A DNA stretch of 64,000 bases from Tolypeutes matacus (Eukaryota; Chordata; Mammalia; Cingulata; Chlamyphoridae): positions 3,673,930 through 3,737,929 of the forward strand of contig JAKSZT010054308.1 of assembly GCA_026826555.1 (NCBI GenBank). The letters run 5' to 3'. The position numbers and the translations under genes were made by a program. The notes below the pieces were generated by a model. The model worked only from the letters and a program-made list of their open reading frames with translations, made no database searches and was not told the origin of the DNA. Each line of letters begins with the position of its first letter. Within the stretch, counting starts at the first letter, position 1. Positions 46,671 to 58,252 of the stretch are shown piece after piece.

Positions 46671-46736
46671 CCTCTCTCGAAGTGACCCCTTCTCTAGGTG
46701 GGCCAGCAGCGGGCAGCAGCCGCAGCAGCAGCACAT
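46671..46736 (-). CDS. ARHGEF2: Candidate alternative ARHGEF2 first coding exon with Cys-rich N-terminus
   Basis: An ATG at 46736 opens 22 codons, MCCCCGCCPLLAHL followed by EKGSLRER. They end exactly at a strong donor (AGG then gtgagtgt) in phase 0, which joins exon 2 (NREKEK...) in frame. No acceptor is needed for a first exon. Seven cysteines in the first eight residues suggest palmitoylation. I have no transcript evidence and cannot confirm annotation in human. Confidence 0.55.
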
Positions 46737-47597
46737 CCCAGCACAGGCACTGCCCAGCAGCCAGCGGCCCTGGCACTGCCTAGCGCTATTGTCCGGGAGG
46801 CAGCCTGTGCCCGCCCCAGGGCTCGGGCTGGTGAGGGTGGAAGGCTGCGGGGCCTTGCTTACCAGGGATGGCTGCTCCAGAGACGGAGTCAAAGGACTTG
46901 TTTGGGTCTTTGTCTTACTCTTTCCCAGGTGTTCCCCCAGATAATGACATGCGTCCCCCACTCACCCACCACCAGCAGGACAGCCCTTCTCCTCCACGCC
47001 CCAATCTGTCCTCCAGGAGAAGGGTATTAGTCTACAACCCATACATCCAGCCCTAGGCCCTCCCCGCTTAGGTTCATGGCACATCTCCATTTCGGTCCTG
47101 TGCTGTCCAGCCTCTAGAATCATTCTGTCTCTCTTTCTCACAAACCCTCATGGGAAGTCCTTCTTACTATCCTGCCTTCATCTACAGCACTGCAACATCA
47201 AGGATTAAGTGAAAAAAGCATATGAAAGCACCTAGTCCAGTGGCTGGTATGTTACAGGCACTCGATGCATGTTTGGCAATGAAGGAAAGAAGGAAGGATA
47301 GACAGATGGATACTAAGACATGGGGTTGAAGCAGCACCCTCTCCCCTGCTCCTGGGCCCAGCAGGACCCTCACCCCTGTTCTAGGGACCCCACCCTCATT
47401 CCTTGTTAGAGCGCCAGTCCTCAGTCTCCTCTCCTCTTATTTATCCTTTCCTCCCTCCTCCTGAAGGCTCCCAGACCATTTCTCCTTCTAGTTCCCTGAG
47501 CTCAGAGGGTTTCCTCTGGTGGTCAGAATAAGGCCAGCCCAAACCTTCCTTCCACTGTCCAAATTTGGTCACTCTGGGGAAAGAAAAATGGGGTGAG

Positions 47598-47690
47598 GGG
47601 AGCCGATGTGGCTCGGTGGTTGAGCGCCGGCTTCCCACATACGAGCTCCCAGGTTCCATCCCCGGCCCCCGCACTTAAAAAAAAAAAAAA
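47598..47690 (+). mobile_element. Short tRNA-derived SINE
   Basis: ggggagccgatgtggctcgg head and A14 tail. Imperfect duplication gaaaaatggggtga / gaaaaatagggtga on either side. Confidence 0.85.
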
Positions 47691-50271
47691 GGAAAAATAG
47701 GGTGAATGGCAGAGGGCATTGGAGTGACCCTTCAAAAGCTCAAAGCCAGAAGCCCCCCTACCTTCTCTCCCCTTTGTCTCTCAGGCTGAGAGAGGAGAAC
47801 AGCAATAGACACGAAGAACAAGGCATCACCAAGGCCTGTACTTAAACCTCCCGCTCCCAGCGGGCGGCAGGGGCTGCCAGAGCCTACCCAGGAGAGTGAG
47901 GGCTTCTCCAAGCAAGACCTAAGCTCTCGGCTGCCTTTCCTCCTTCATCCAGTTTATCCAAACCAAGGTCTCTGGGAGGTTCACACGGGACTCAGAATCA
48001 CCTTTGCTCCGGCCGCACCTGCTAGCAGCCCTTTCCTCAGGGCGGTGAGGCCCTTCTCCACACAGGAGCCCTCTGTATGGAGGCCACGTTATAGTAAGAT
48101 GGCCCCTAGAGGGTTCTGCTGGGTTCCAGTCACCTGTGGCTCAGCCCCTGGACGGCAGGCTGGGAAGGGCTGAGTCATGGGGAACAGGCTATAAGGCTGG
48201 GAAATGAGGAGGTAGAGGGTTTCCGACCACCATGGACTGAGGAGAGGGCCTGGGATGGTCTCAGCTAAGCCCTGCCCCTTTATGAGCTTTCAGGACAAGA
48301 TAAAGGCAGAAGACTGAGGGAAGGCAGCCAAAGAGAAACACTAACGTGCCAGTCAGAAACACTGCACAGAAAGACATTGCTGAAAGCACAAAGGCACTTA
48401 ATAAATGCTAGCTTAATGAAGATGAGACAGCGGGCCGAGGGGGTGGGCACACTGGTGAAGCGGGGGGTGGGGGGGTGGGGAGGGGTCTAAGGGACACAGG
48501 GAATAAATTTAGGCTAAAGAGAGGTAGAGGCCCTGAGACCCAGGCACCCTGGAGCCCAGCCTGCCCCCCACACGGCCACACCTGTCAGGCCAGGAGAGAG
48601 AGGCAACCAGAGAAGGAGCGGGGGGCAATGCAAACAGACGGGCATTTGTGCTGGCGAACAATGGCCGTGCCAGGACTCCCTGCCCTCCTGGCACAGGGCA
48701 GGCCGGCTGGGTTAGGAGGGGGGCAGCTGCTGCCTTCAGCCCCGCCCCCCAAGGAGACATAAACAAACCCAGAAGGGTCTAGCCAGCTCCTCACAGCCAT
48801 TTCCCCTACCCGCTCCAGGAACCCTGGCCAGTCCACCCTCTCGGCTCCCAGATAACACTTCAAACCAGAGACTCAAGCTCAGGAAGGCACTACTTCCTCA
48901 CATGCAGACTGCGTGAGCCCCCCACTCGGTGATCACCATTCACACCAGCAGTCCAGAGCATCTGGGAACAGACACCGGCCGCGCGGCACTCAAGTGCACA
49001 CACGTGCACACACAGGTCACATGCACACATGGCATTTGCACATTCAAGTCTGTCCCCTCCCTGATTCCAAGGTCAGGGTTCTGGGGAAGCCACGGGGACT
49101 GAGGGTGGAACCCCTGTGAATACCAGCAGGACCCAGCAGGTCACCATCCAAACCCCCTGCAGCCACTCAGTAACTTCCCTAGGCTTCCTGCTCCCCTCCC
49201 CCATCCTCCCTTATCCCTTCCCCTCAGCTCTTTCCCTAACCTTCCTGACCACTACAATCTTTTCCTTTGCCCCCAAAAGCCTCAGTCATCCCAGGAAAGC
49301 CAACTCCTCAACTCCCTGGCAAGAGGATCAGCCCTTTCGGCTCCCTCCTGGGCTCACCCAGCCGTCCTCTCCCTCCTAGTCCTACACACAAAGCCAGCCA
49401 CCTCTCCCTTTCTCAGAACAAAGAAATAGTCCCTCTCCTCTCTCCCCACCCTACCTGCCTACCACACACTCCAACGCTGGGGTCCTAGAGATTCCAAGGG
49501 GACCCCCAGCCTGCAGAGCCATCCTGAATCTTTGGCCCCTGCTCGCTCCTAGGCAGAAAAGGACCCTTTGTTCTAAAAGAGAAGAAGGTTCCAGTTTGGG
49601 GGAGGAGGGAGAGAACAGGGGGCTAAGGAGGGAAAGGGGGCCTGTGGGGTTTGGGGCCTGTGGAGGTAGGAAGTAGAGCAGAGAGGATTGAGGGGGTGGA
49701 GAACTGAAGAGAGCCTGAAAGAATAGAAATGGAGTGAAAAGAAAAAGGAAACGGGGAGGGGGGGCGGCGACACAGAAAGAGCCTATGGGGGTGGAAAGGA
49801 GAAGAGGGGCAGGTGATACTTAAATCCCTCCTCCTATAAGGAGGTCCCAGAGAAAGGCAAAGAATAGGGTGGGGTGCTTAAGTTGTCAGGACTCAGCCCT
49901 GACCCATCTCCCCAAGTAGGTATAGCATGGAAGACCATCCTCCTCAAATCTCATTTCCAGCGGGCCCCCCTCTACTTCCCACCACAGTATAAAAAGAAAG
50001 GAGACAGCTGGTGTGCTTGGGGGAGGGGGAAGAGGGGATCCAGGGTTTGTTGGCAAAGAACCAACTCCCCCCTTCGGTAACCACAGCTTTCCGGAGGTGG
50101 CCCTCCCCTTCCGACCAACCCAAACTGACAACCACCCTCCTCCTGTGGCCTCCTGGCCCCCAGATCCACCCCACCCCGACTCCCCAGCCAGAATCCCAAA
50201 TTCCACCCCTAGCCCCAGGGCAGAGAGAAGAGGCAGGCTTCTGGATTCCCAGTCCTTATACCCCCCCATTC

Positions 50272-50470
50272 CCACCAAAAAAAAAAAAAACAAAAAACAA
50301 CAACAATAAAAAAAAAAAAAAAACCCACAAAAAACAAACAAAAAAACAGCCCATGAGGATCCAGGTATTTGACCTGCTGGCTCCCCCCAGTAATGATAAG
50401 CCCCAGTATCTACCCCCCCCCAACCCCCCCCCCCCCCCCCCCCCTCTCGGGGTCGCCCCCCCCCCATGGC
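50272..50470. repeat. A-rich tract followed by poly-C tract
   Basis: About 75 bases of A with C/T interruptions, a 60-base unique gap, then about 50 bases of nearly pure C (G on the transcribed-RNA sense strand). Confidence 0.9.
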
Positions 50471-51419
50471 TTTCCTTTTTAGGGTGGAACCAAATTTCCG
50501 TGGTTTCAAAAAACCTCTCCCGCCCCCCTTGGCTCTACTCCAGGGTCTCAGCTCAAACGTTTGAAAAAATAAACAGATTTTCTGAGCTGGGGCCTGGCCT
50601 GGCACGGGGCTGAGAAGAGCCTGTCTGCCACCCCACTGCTCTGCCACACTTCAGCCATCTCCCCAGGCCCTCTATTTGTCTTAGTCCCTACTCGAATCCC
50701 CATTTACTTTCCCAGCCCTCAAAGGAAGGTCTTAAAACCTCCCCCCACCCGTCATGGTAGAATCTTTCCCAATTTAAGTCTCAAGACAGGTAGCCTAAGA
50801 GACTAAGAGCTGGGGGGAGAGGGAGAGGAGCATTTCCAACGCGCTTGAGGGCCCCAAGATATTAGTTCCCTTGTCTGAAGTCCATCAGCTTAGGCTGGCA
50901 CCCTGTGGCGAGGCACTGCGGGAACAAGCCAGAGATTAAACCAGCTGTGGACTGGGTCCTGGCCTTTCTGATAATGGGTGCAGTGTGGGTGTGCTGGGGG
51001 GTACACTCTATACACCCCACCTTCCTCCCATCCCAGGTCTCACTTATTCACCTAGAAGCCAGCTGCATCGTTTCCTGGGGCCTGGGGTGTAGAGAGGTCA
51101 TGGCCTTTGGGAGTGGGCCTGGGTACAAAGACAGGGATAAAAGGTTCTTGGAATGAAATGGCCAAGAGGTCACGATGGGGGGTGGGGGGAGGGGTGTGAT
51201 TAAACACCTTGACTCTTGAAATGGCAGATGAGCGGGTCCCAAGCTGAGGGGATAAGAGAGCTGGGGGGAGGAGGGGGCGCAGGGAGCACAGCCTAAGGTC
51301 TGATGTTTCAGTGTCTCAGTTTAGAACCAGGAACTTGGAAGCTAGTGGGGCGCCCGGGAACAGGGGGTGCTCAGAACCCCTAAGGATGGAGAAAGGATCC
51401 CAGCCACACAAAGACCTCT

Positions 51420-52620
51420 AGTCCCTTCACCTGAGGGTGACGAGCGTGGGGAGGGGAGCCGTCCCTCGGCCGCCGCGACCCCAGCCACCCGCCCACCCAG
51501 AGGGGAGAACTGAATCACAGCTGGAAAGTCCATTTGCAGGGAGAGGAGGAGCTGACTTTTGTCTTGGAGGGGTGGCGGTGGTGGTGGGAGGAAGCCGGGA
51601 AACCACCCCCTCCCGCCCCCTCCGCCGGATGGCGGGGACAAAGGGGGAACGACCAAGCCAGCGACTGGGGGGGGGGGGCACGCCGAGAGCAATCCGGAGG
51701 GGCCGGGGCGGAAAGGGGGTACCAGAGAGTCCTCACCGCCCCCACCCCGGGACGCACACCTCCCTCTACCGCTCTGTCCCTTACCGGCGCAACTTTCTTT
51801 CCGGAGGCCCAAAACACCCGGTCCCGCCGGATCCGAGGCGACCAAGCCCCAGGTATCCTCTCGTCCCGGATCCCGGCACTAAGCCCGTGCGGAGCTGGAG
51901 GCGCGGGTCGCGCCTAGCGCTTCCCCCAACCCCCTCCCCACTCCCCCACAGTCCCCACCCACCCCGTCCCGCCGCTTGCCGATTGACCGCTCCGCCCGAT
52001 TTTGGCGCCCAGAAAGCCGGCGGGGATGGAGGGGGGTGCGCTGCGGGTGTGTGGGGTCGGAGGGCACCCTGAGGACCGCAAGCTGGGAGAGAGGGGTTTC
52101 AGAGCCCACCTTGCTCGCCAGCTCTTTGCTCCTGTCGATCCGCGCCCGCGTGAGGGACTCGATCCGAGACATAATCCGGTGGGGGGAGCCCCGGGGACGC
52201 GGCGCGGACCCAGGCGTCCAGCTATTGTGGGGGGAGGGCAGGGGGAGGGGTCCGCCCCGCGCGCGTCGGTCTCGGGGACAGGAAGTCTGACTCCCCTCGC
52301 CCGGCACCCAGCGCCAGTTCCTCAAACCCGAGTCTCCACCCCCGCCAGAGCTCAGGAAGGGGGGAGGCGGGGCGAAGGCGGGGGACGGGCGCGGGGGACG
52401 GGCGCGCGGGACGGGGCTCCGGGGTTTGTGCAGGGCAGCCGGGAGAAGTGCAGGGACCCGCCGACTGGTTGAGGGGCTCCGGGGTCAGCGTCCCCTCCAG
52501 CGCCTGGGGGCGCCCTCTAGCCCCCGGGGCCGGCCCCTGAACTCTGGCTTTCCTAAAACCTACGCTCGCCCAGCCCTGCAGCCCTCGCCGCACCCCAGGT
52601 CTGCCCTTTCCCTTTCCCCT
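51420..52620 (-). promoter_or_regulatory. ARHGEF2: CpG-island promoter of canonical ARHGEF2
   Basis: The sequence around coding exon 1 is GC-rich and dense in CpG (for example 52180-52280 and 52370-52510, with GGGCG boxes), in contrast to the flanking introns. No TATA box is evident. The exact transcription start cannot be placed by eye. Confidence 0.75.
52110..52172 (-). CDS. ARHGEF2: ARHGEF2 coding exon 1 (canonical start)
   Basis: Encodes MSRIESLTRARIDRSKELAS K, the standard GEF-H1 N-terminus (human has SRELASK). The ATG is at 52172-52170 and the donor is gtgggctc. It lies in a CpG-rich stretch, as expected for the main promoter. Confidence 0.96.
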
Positions 52621-55145
52621 CCCCCACCGCGTTACTTCTGTCTTTAAAGACCGGCTGACCAGAGGATTCCATCCGCCCCCTGCTCTCCAGGGAACCCGGG
52701 CCCAGTTCCTTCCTGGCCTTCACGACCCATCAAAGCAGACCAGAGCAGACCCCTTTTACGATTGGGGGAAGGGAGGGGAAATCAAAGGGGAACTATAGGC
52801 TGGGTCTTTAGAAAGCATGAAGGGGAGGATTCACTCCCTGAGGTCGAGAATCAGACAGGGAAAGGAGAGAATTCTCCCACAAGCCCCCACCCTCTGGGGC
52901 CTTCTGGACCGCGCTCTGCCCACCCCACCCCCCAGCTTGGCTTCTGCCAGCAACACCTAGGGATTCGCCACCTTTACTGAAGGCTAAGAAGCTGAGGAAG
53001 TCCCTCCTTGTGTCTAACCGCAGTTCTCTCTGTGGCAAACTAGGCCCGACCCAAAAGACCAGAAGCCAGCCTGCCCTAGTCACGGGGCAGTTGGGGCATA
53101 GCCGGTCTCTCCACAGGAAGGGGGTTGGGAGTGGGGAGGCATTCGCCTTCCTGGACCCTTTGCCCCAGTCTGAACCATCCTCCACCTTTGATGAGTTTCC
53201 TGCTGTTGGCAAAATCCCTCCTCTAGGCGGACTATGGTCACTCACACTGCAGATTATTTCACCTTTCAGGGTCTCCCATTTCTCTGGAGAAAGCAGAAGC
53301 ATAGGAACCCTGGGATGGAGCCTATGTTTTTATGCTCAGCCTGCTTTAACTCCTGAATGGTCAAGCTGGGGCAGGGTGGGAGGAGAAGGCTCACCCCAGT
53401 CACCCCAGCTCCACCAGCTCCTGGCCTGGGTTCCCACAGCAGGGCCAAGCTGCTGGTTTCATGCCCAACTCAGCACTCTTATAGGTGCCAATTTTAGCCT
53501 CTGGCACTATTTTGGGTGCCACTGCTCACCACTGGCTGAGCTGGTTGAGCTCCTCACCCATCCTTAGCAACCTTCCAACCCTCCCCTCCCCCCAACACAC
53601 ACATGCTGTTCCCCTGGCTTCCCCTCCTGCCTAGCAGCTCCTTCTTCACCCATTGCTCTGCTGAGGATCCTTATACAGCAAAGGCCGGAAGAAAAAAAAA
53701 AAAAAAAGAAAAGAAAGGAAGGAAAGGAAATAAACCATACTCGCTGCAGGTTGGGGTGGAAATGAAAAGGCAGAAAGGACTTTCCCAGGGCCTCGAAGGA
53801 GGCTGGTTTCTCCAGGCTTGCACCTGCAGCATAGAGCTATGAGAAGGCCCCAGGAACTCCCCCAAACTAGCAGGATCAGGCCCCTGGTCCCAGTCCTCTT
53901 GACTTACCTCCCCCAGGGAGCAGTCAAGGCTGAAGAAAGTACTAAATTTAAAAACAGCCAGAGGCAAAAATTCTGGCCGCTTGACTCCACCCACTGGTGG
54001 CCTAGAGAAGGGGTGGGCTGGGATCTCTGCTTTTCTCCATAGCTTGGGGAAGGGCGAGTATTGCAAGCTAAGAATGGAATCTTAAAGAGCCATACTGTAG
54101 CTTGGTACCTAATAAGCCTGGGACTTGAACCTCAGGGTTTCTTTTGGGGACCTCCCAAGCCCAACTTCAACTTTGGAGCCCTCTAAGAAAGAAGAGGGCG
54201 TGACCCTCCAACCCTTTTCTATCTCCTACCCCAACCTTTACACTGCTTTCCTTCTGTCCCATCCACTGTCTGTTACCCTGCCCCTCTGCGCCCTCTTCTT
54301 CCTCTTAGGGGATGGGTAGCAGGGAAGGAGGGGGAGGGTAAGCGCCTGGCTTTTAGTGAGCTAAGCCTGCAACTTGACTCATTTTCCACTTTCTGTGTCC
54401 AGTGGCACAATGAACCCTTCATCCTTTCTCCTTGGCATCCCCTGCTCCTTCTTCCAAACCCCTTCTTCCAAACCCCTTCTTCATCCCAACCCTCCTTCTC
54501 CTAGCCAGTGATATCTCCCAGATTTTCAGAAGATTTTTTTTTTTTTGTACATAAACAAAAACAAAACAAAAGCCAACCCTACTTTCTGCCAGAATCTAAA
54601 AATAGCCACTACCTTCCTTAGACCATTTAACTTGACAAATGTGTCCCTCACATTGCAGGGCAGGGAGAGTCCCAGGTTGGCTCCTGGTTGTCAGAACTGC
54701 CAAAAAGCAGTTCATTTTTCTTCTTATTGCTCTGGGCCTTGGGCATTCTGGGAGGGAGTAGTTAAGGCATAATTAACTCCAATGGACAGAAGATGGTAGA
54801 AAAGGGGAAGAGGGGAGGAAAACTGTCATGTAAGGTTTACCGAGAAAGGCAGAAGCAACATTAGATAGCTAAAGCTCTGAGTTTGTAATACCGCTCCACC
54901 TTTTATAGCAGTAGGATCTAGGGCAGGAAACTTGAATCTCTAAGTTATCTTGTTTGTAAAATGAAGATGAAAATGCTTATCTTTGCCAGAGTGGTTATAA
55001 GAAATAAATGAACTGACCTCTGGAAAGTGGTGGTGTTAACTGTACCATGCTGGTCAAGTGGGAAGGAATAAGCCACTTCCTTTCTCACTGCTTGACTGAG
55101 TTTCTCTCTGGCCCCACCCCCTAATGTTTACTGGATTTAGGGTCC
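52173..55145 (-). other. ARHGEF2: ARHGEF2 upstream intron, first part
   Basis: The CpG island extends to about 52620. Beyond it is unique sequence, a purine tract at 53688-53730 and a tandem 15-mer (ccttcttccaaaccc) near 54447-54485. A MIR-like piece lies at about 54880-55010. No further exon recognised. Confidence 0.5.
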
Positions 55146-55500
55146 CCTCTCCTAGCTGGGACCAGGGGGAGGAGGGGTGGAAGAGATTGAGTGGAGAAGG
55201 CGTACTCCAAAGAAGACATCATAGTCCCCTTGAAAAGGCACACGTTCTCATTCTCACCCGTTAGGGTTGCTAAGGTCCTCCCAGCCCCACCCGCTGCCAG
55301 TCTCTCCTCTGTAAGCCTTTTAGCCAGGACTCCCCTTGCTCTGGGCTGGCAGGAAAGGGAGAGGGAAACCACGTGGCGTTGTTAGTATCTTCTCACTGCA
55401 CACCACGGATGGGGAGTTGAGGCTGATGTAGGCATGAGACCTACATGAGGGTGGAAAGAGGTGGACCAGAAGATGACAGAGAGGGAAGCAGAGGAAGACA
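55146..55500 (-). repeat. Inverted repeat, left arm (ARHGEF2 5' intron)
   Basis: Read on the - strand, this segment aligns with 55865-56202 on the + strand. Landmarks: GCCTACATCAGCCTCAAC, then CCACGTGGTTTCCCTCTCCC, TCCTGGCTAAA, AGAGGAGAGAC, and TGCCTTTTCAAGGGGAC, and the match ends at CTAGGAGAGG. The best stretch (about 55 bases before the E-box) is near 89% identical by eye. Three-base-multiple gaps keep an open frame in both arms. It does not resemble the SINE or LINE families elsewhere in the window. Confidence 0.8.
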
Positions 55501-55864
55501 GGACCAGAGACACTGGTGACGAAAGGCCAGTGGGAAAATCTTCTGCTTTACTCTGGCTCTTTCCTGCTGCATGACTGGACTCCAAAGTCTCTACCCACAT
55601 TCCCCTCCACCAGGCCACTCAACCTCCACCAGACCAGACCTGCACATGGGGGCAAATGCAGGCCAACTGGGGTCTGGGTAGCCTTGGGCAGAACCAAACA
55701 CCCCCTCCCCCCCATTCCCACTGCCAGGAGAAGAGGGTGACTCCACCATCGCACTCCTACCCTGAACAGGAGAGCTGGTGGGGGATGGGACGCAGACCCC
55801 AAAGTCTTTGTTTTTATTTTCTTCCCATGGGAGAGAAGAATCCTCACTACCCCACTCCCCTCCC

Positions 55865-56202
55865 CACCCCCATCTTCCAGATCTTCTGACATCTCCTCTT
55901 TTGCTCCCCTGGTCTCCTGCCTACATCAGCCTCAACCCCCCATCGGTGGTCTGCGGTGAAAAGTCACTAAAGTCACTACCAACTCCACGTGGTTTCCCTC
56001 TCCCTTCCTGGCCAGCCATCCTGGCTAAAGAGATTGCAGAGGAGAGACAGGCTCTGAGTATGAGGCTGGGAGGAGCCCAAGCAGCCCTTATGGGTGAGAA
56101 TCTGTGCCTTTTCAAGGGGACCATCTTGCTGCCTGCTCTGGAATTTCTCTCAAAACTCAGAAGCCGCCCCAGCTTAGAGAGTACATGTCTACTAGGAGAG
56201 GC
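55865..56202 (+). repeat. Inverted repeat, right arm (ARHGEF2 5' intron)
   Basis: Partner of the arm at 55146-55500. A short internal direct duplication (agtcacta, about 55960-55980) is specific to this arm. The loop between arms is about 365 bases. Pairing of the arms in the pre-mRNA could form a long imperfect hairpin. Confidence 0.8.
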
Positions 56203-56894
56203 CAGGAGAGGAAAGGCGGAGGAAGTGGCTCCTTCTGCCAGTACATGAAGAAAGTGGAAATGAATTCAAGCACCAGGCAGAACTCCCAGTTGCACCAGTG
56301 CACGGAGGTTAGTAATACCGAAGAAAGCATTGCGCCTTCACCTTCCTGTGATCAGAACTGCACATGGCCCACACATGTATGCCTGTGCATGTGCCCCCAT
56401 AATCTATACCTTCCTGGCTGCCTCTCTGCCTGTGGTCTAATTTCAACTCTTTCAGCTGCTGTATCCACCCATACAATTATGCATGTAAAAGCACTTTGCC
56501 AACCCCGACACTCTATGAAGAAGTATAGAGGATGCTGTAATTATTATTATGCCCGATAGCTAAGACTTCTGCTGCCCACTGCTTAGATATGTGAGGCCTA
56601 AAGGGAGGGTGGGTTAGGCCACCCCTCAGCTTCTGAGACTCCAGTCCTTTCTCTTCTAGCTGTCCACAGCCAGCTGCTAAACTTGGAGGCATGGGCTAAA
56701 GCAAAGAAAAGGTGATTTTTGCTGGCAAATGGGGAGGGAGGCTGGGAGAGACAGCACGTGTTCCTTTAAAATTTGACCCCATGCCCGGAGTCTCAGTCTA
56801 ACTGGGGGTGCCAGGGAGGATGGTGAGATAGGGAGGAAAGGAATCGGGGAGGGCAGTGGGCCCCAGGCCTCCCGCTCCCCCAGCTGCCTCCTAC
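56203..56894 (-). other. ARHGEF2: Intron sequence, no feature
   Basis: Unique sequence between the inverted repeat and the alternative exon at 56895. Nothing further seen. Confidence 0.45.
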
Positions 56895-57003
56895 CTTGGC
56901 CTTTCCGGTCATGCCCAGCAAGAGGCTGAAGGTCCGCCGCAGGGAGGAGCCTGCCCAGGTACCTGAACTCCCTTCCAGTTGGCTATAGTTGCTGTCCCAA
57001 GGA
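56895..57003 (-). CDS. ARHGEF2: ARHGEF2 alternative upstream coding exon (third of chain)
   Basis: Encodes (S)PWDSNYSQLEGSSGTWAGSS and LRRTFSLLLGMTGKAK. The acceptor is ctctctacag, the donor gtaggagg. It ends in phase 0 and joins exon 2 as ...GKAK-NREKEK. The 5' split codon (AG+T = Ser) joins the exon at 58213-58252 without a stop. The basic LRRTFS motif resembles kinase sites. Confidence 0.75.
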
Positions 57004-58212
57004 CTGTAGAGAGAAAAGGCAGAGATGATGAGGTGAAGACAGAGTTGGAAAAGTAGAAAATTATTCCCAGAGAGGTGGTGGATGAAGGTGCCATGCCCAA
57101 GAGAGAAAGAGTGGGGATGTGAGTTGCAGACCCTGAGAGAAAGGGTGAGGACGAAAGAGGAAGGACTCGGAGAGAAAGGCGACTCTGCCACTCTGACCTC
57201 CTCCGACTTCCTGGATGTGGACACTTGCGTTTCCAAGGCCTCTCTATTTATGAGGAAAACTTAAGGCTCCTCCCACCTAACTGCAGGCTCCCCCTTCCTA
57301 CCTAATCCAGGCTCAGGATGGGAGGACTCAATCTCCTCTCTCATGCTTCTTCCAACGGAAATGGTATGGGGTGAGGGCTCTCCAGGGGGGGTATTTCCCT
57401 CTTGCAGAACAAGAGCCCTGTATGCGACCCTCTCTGCTGTTTGGAAAGGGCCTCTGGGCCTAAAGCCAGTGAGGGCTGAATTTCCTGGGATTTCATCAGC
57501 CCCATCCCATGAGCTAATCCCAAACCCGTAGCCAGGAGGATGTGTCAGCTAGAGATTTTCAGGACCACAAATCAGAGCCTGATATCTTAAAGGGCCCATT
57601 ACTTGCTCACACACCCACACTGTCTTAAAGGCCTGACCTGCTTTAAGCTGACTTCAGCTGTAGGAGCCAAATAAACAGGTGCTGATTTTGCATGCTTATT
57701 TACATAGTTATTAAATCCCCAGCCTCACTGAATTTCTGAACTCTGCCTTCAGCCCCTGCCCTCTCCCCTCGGAGCTCTAGGGTCCTTGCCCAGCTCTCCT
57801 TAGAGCCACTGCCCATTGGTAAATTAGCTGATCCATGGTCCTTGGTCACTGTCTCTCCCTCAGACTGTCCAACAGCGGCTCTGTCTGCTGGCCTTTAGGT
57901 TTTTGACATCAGCAAGCAAATCCCACTGTCTTTTACTGAACTGACACCCTATGGTCTGGATATTTCTTTTCTCCCCCCTAATTTCTTTCCCATCCCATGG
58001 GGCCACCGGAAACCTGCCACACCTTCCCTCCTAAAGAGAAGAGGGCTCAGGGAGAAGGGATGTTAGGATATTTGGAGGTCTTTCATAGGAAATGGAAAAG
58101 GCAGCAATGTTTCAGGAAGCAGAAGGACCCCTGAGACTACAAAATCCATGACCCAGTCCCATTGCCCCTCCCCCATCTAGGTCTTTGAAGAGCTTGCAAT
58201 CCCCCAACTCAC
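57004..58212 (-). other. ARHGEF2: Intron between alternative upstream exons
   Basis: Unique sequence without recognisable repeats. No additional exon seen. Confidence 0.45.
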
Positions 58213-58252
58213 CTTTGGCTGAGGTCAGCAGCAGAGGACTGGGATAAATTCC
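58213..58252 (-). CDS. ARHGEF2: ARHGEF2 alternative upstream coding exon (second of chain)
   Basis: A 40-nt exon encoding (G)NLSQSSAADLSQ(S). The acceptor is ttctggcag, the donor gtgagttg. Its phases match both neighbours. Confidence 0.72.

Larger units (their letters stand above)
46737..52109 (-). other. ARHGEF2: ARHGEF2 canonical intron 1 remainder
   Basis: Mostly unique. It holds one SINE (47598-47690), an A-rich block at 50272-50347 and a C-rich block at 50412-50470. The 253-codon - frame at 49886-50647 is built on these low-complexity runs and is rejected as coding. Confidence 0.6.

Noticed and set aside
46558..46944. 128-codon + strand open frame
   Set aside because: Opposite the candidate Cys-rich exon. 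No start context or similarity; the - strand donor and phase explain the signal better.
49886..50647. 253-codon - strand open frame
   Set aside because: Runs through poly-A/poly-C low-complexity tracts in an ARHGEF2 intron; no domain.
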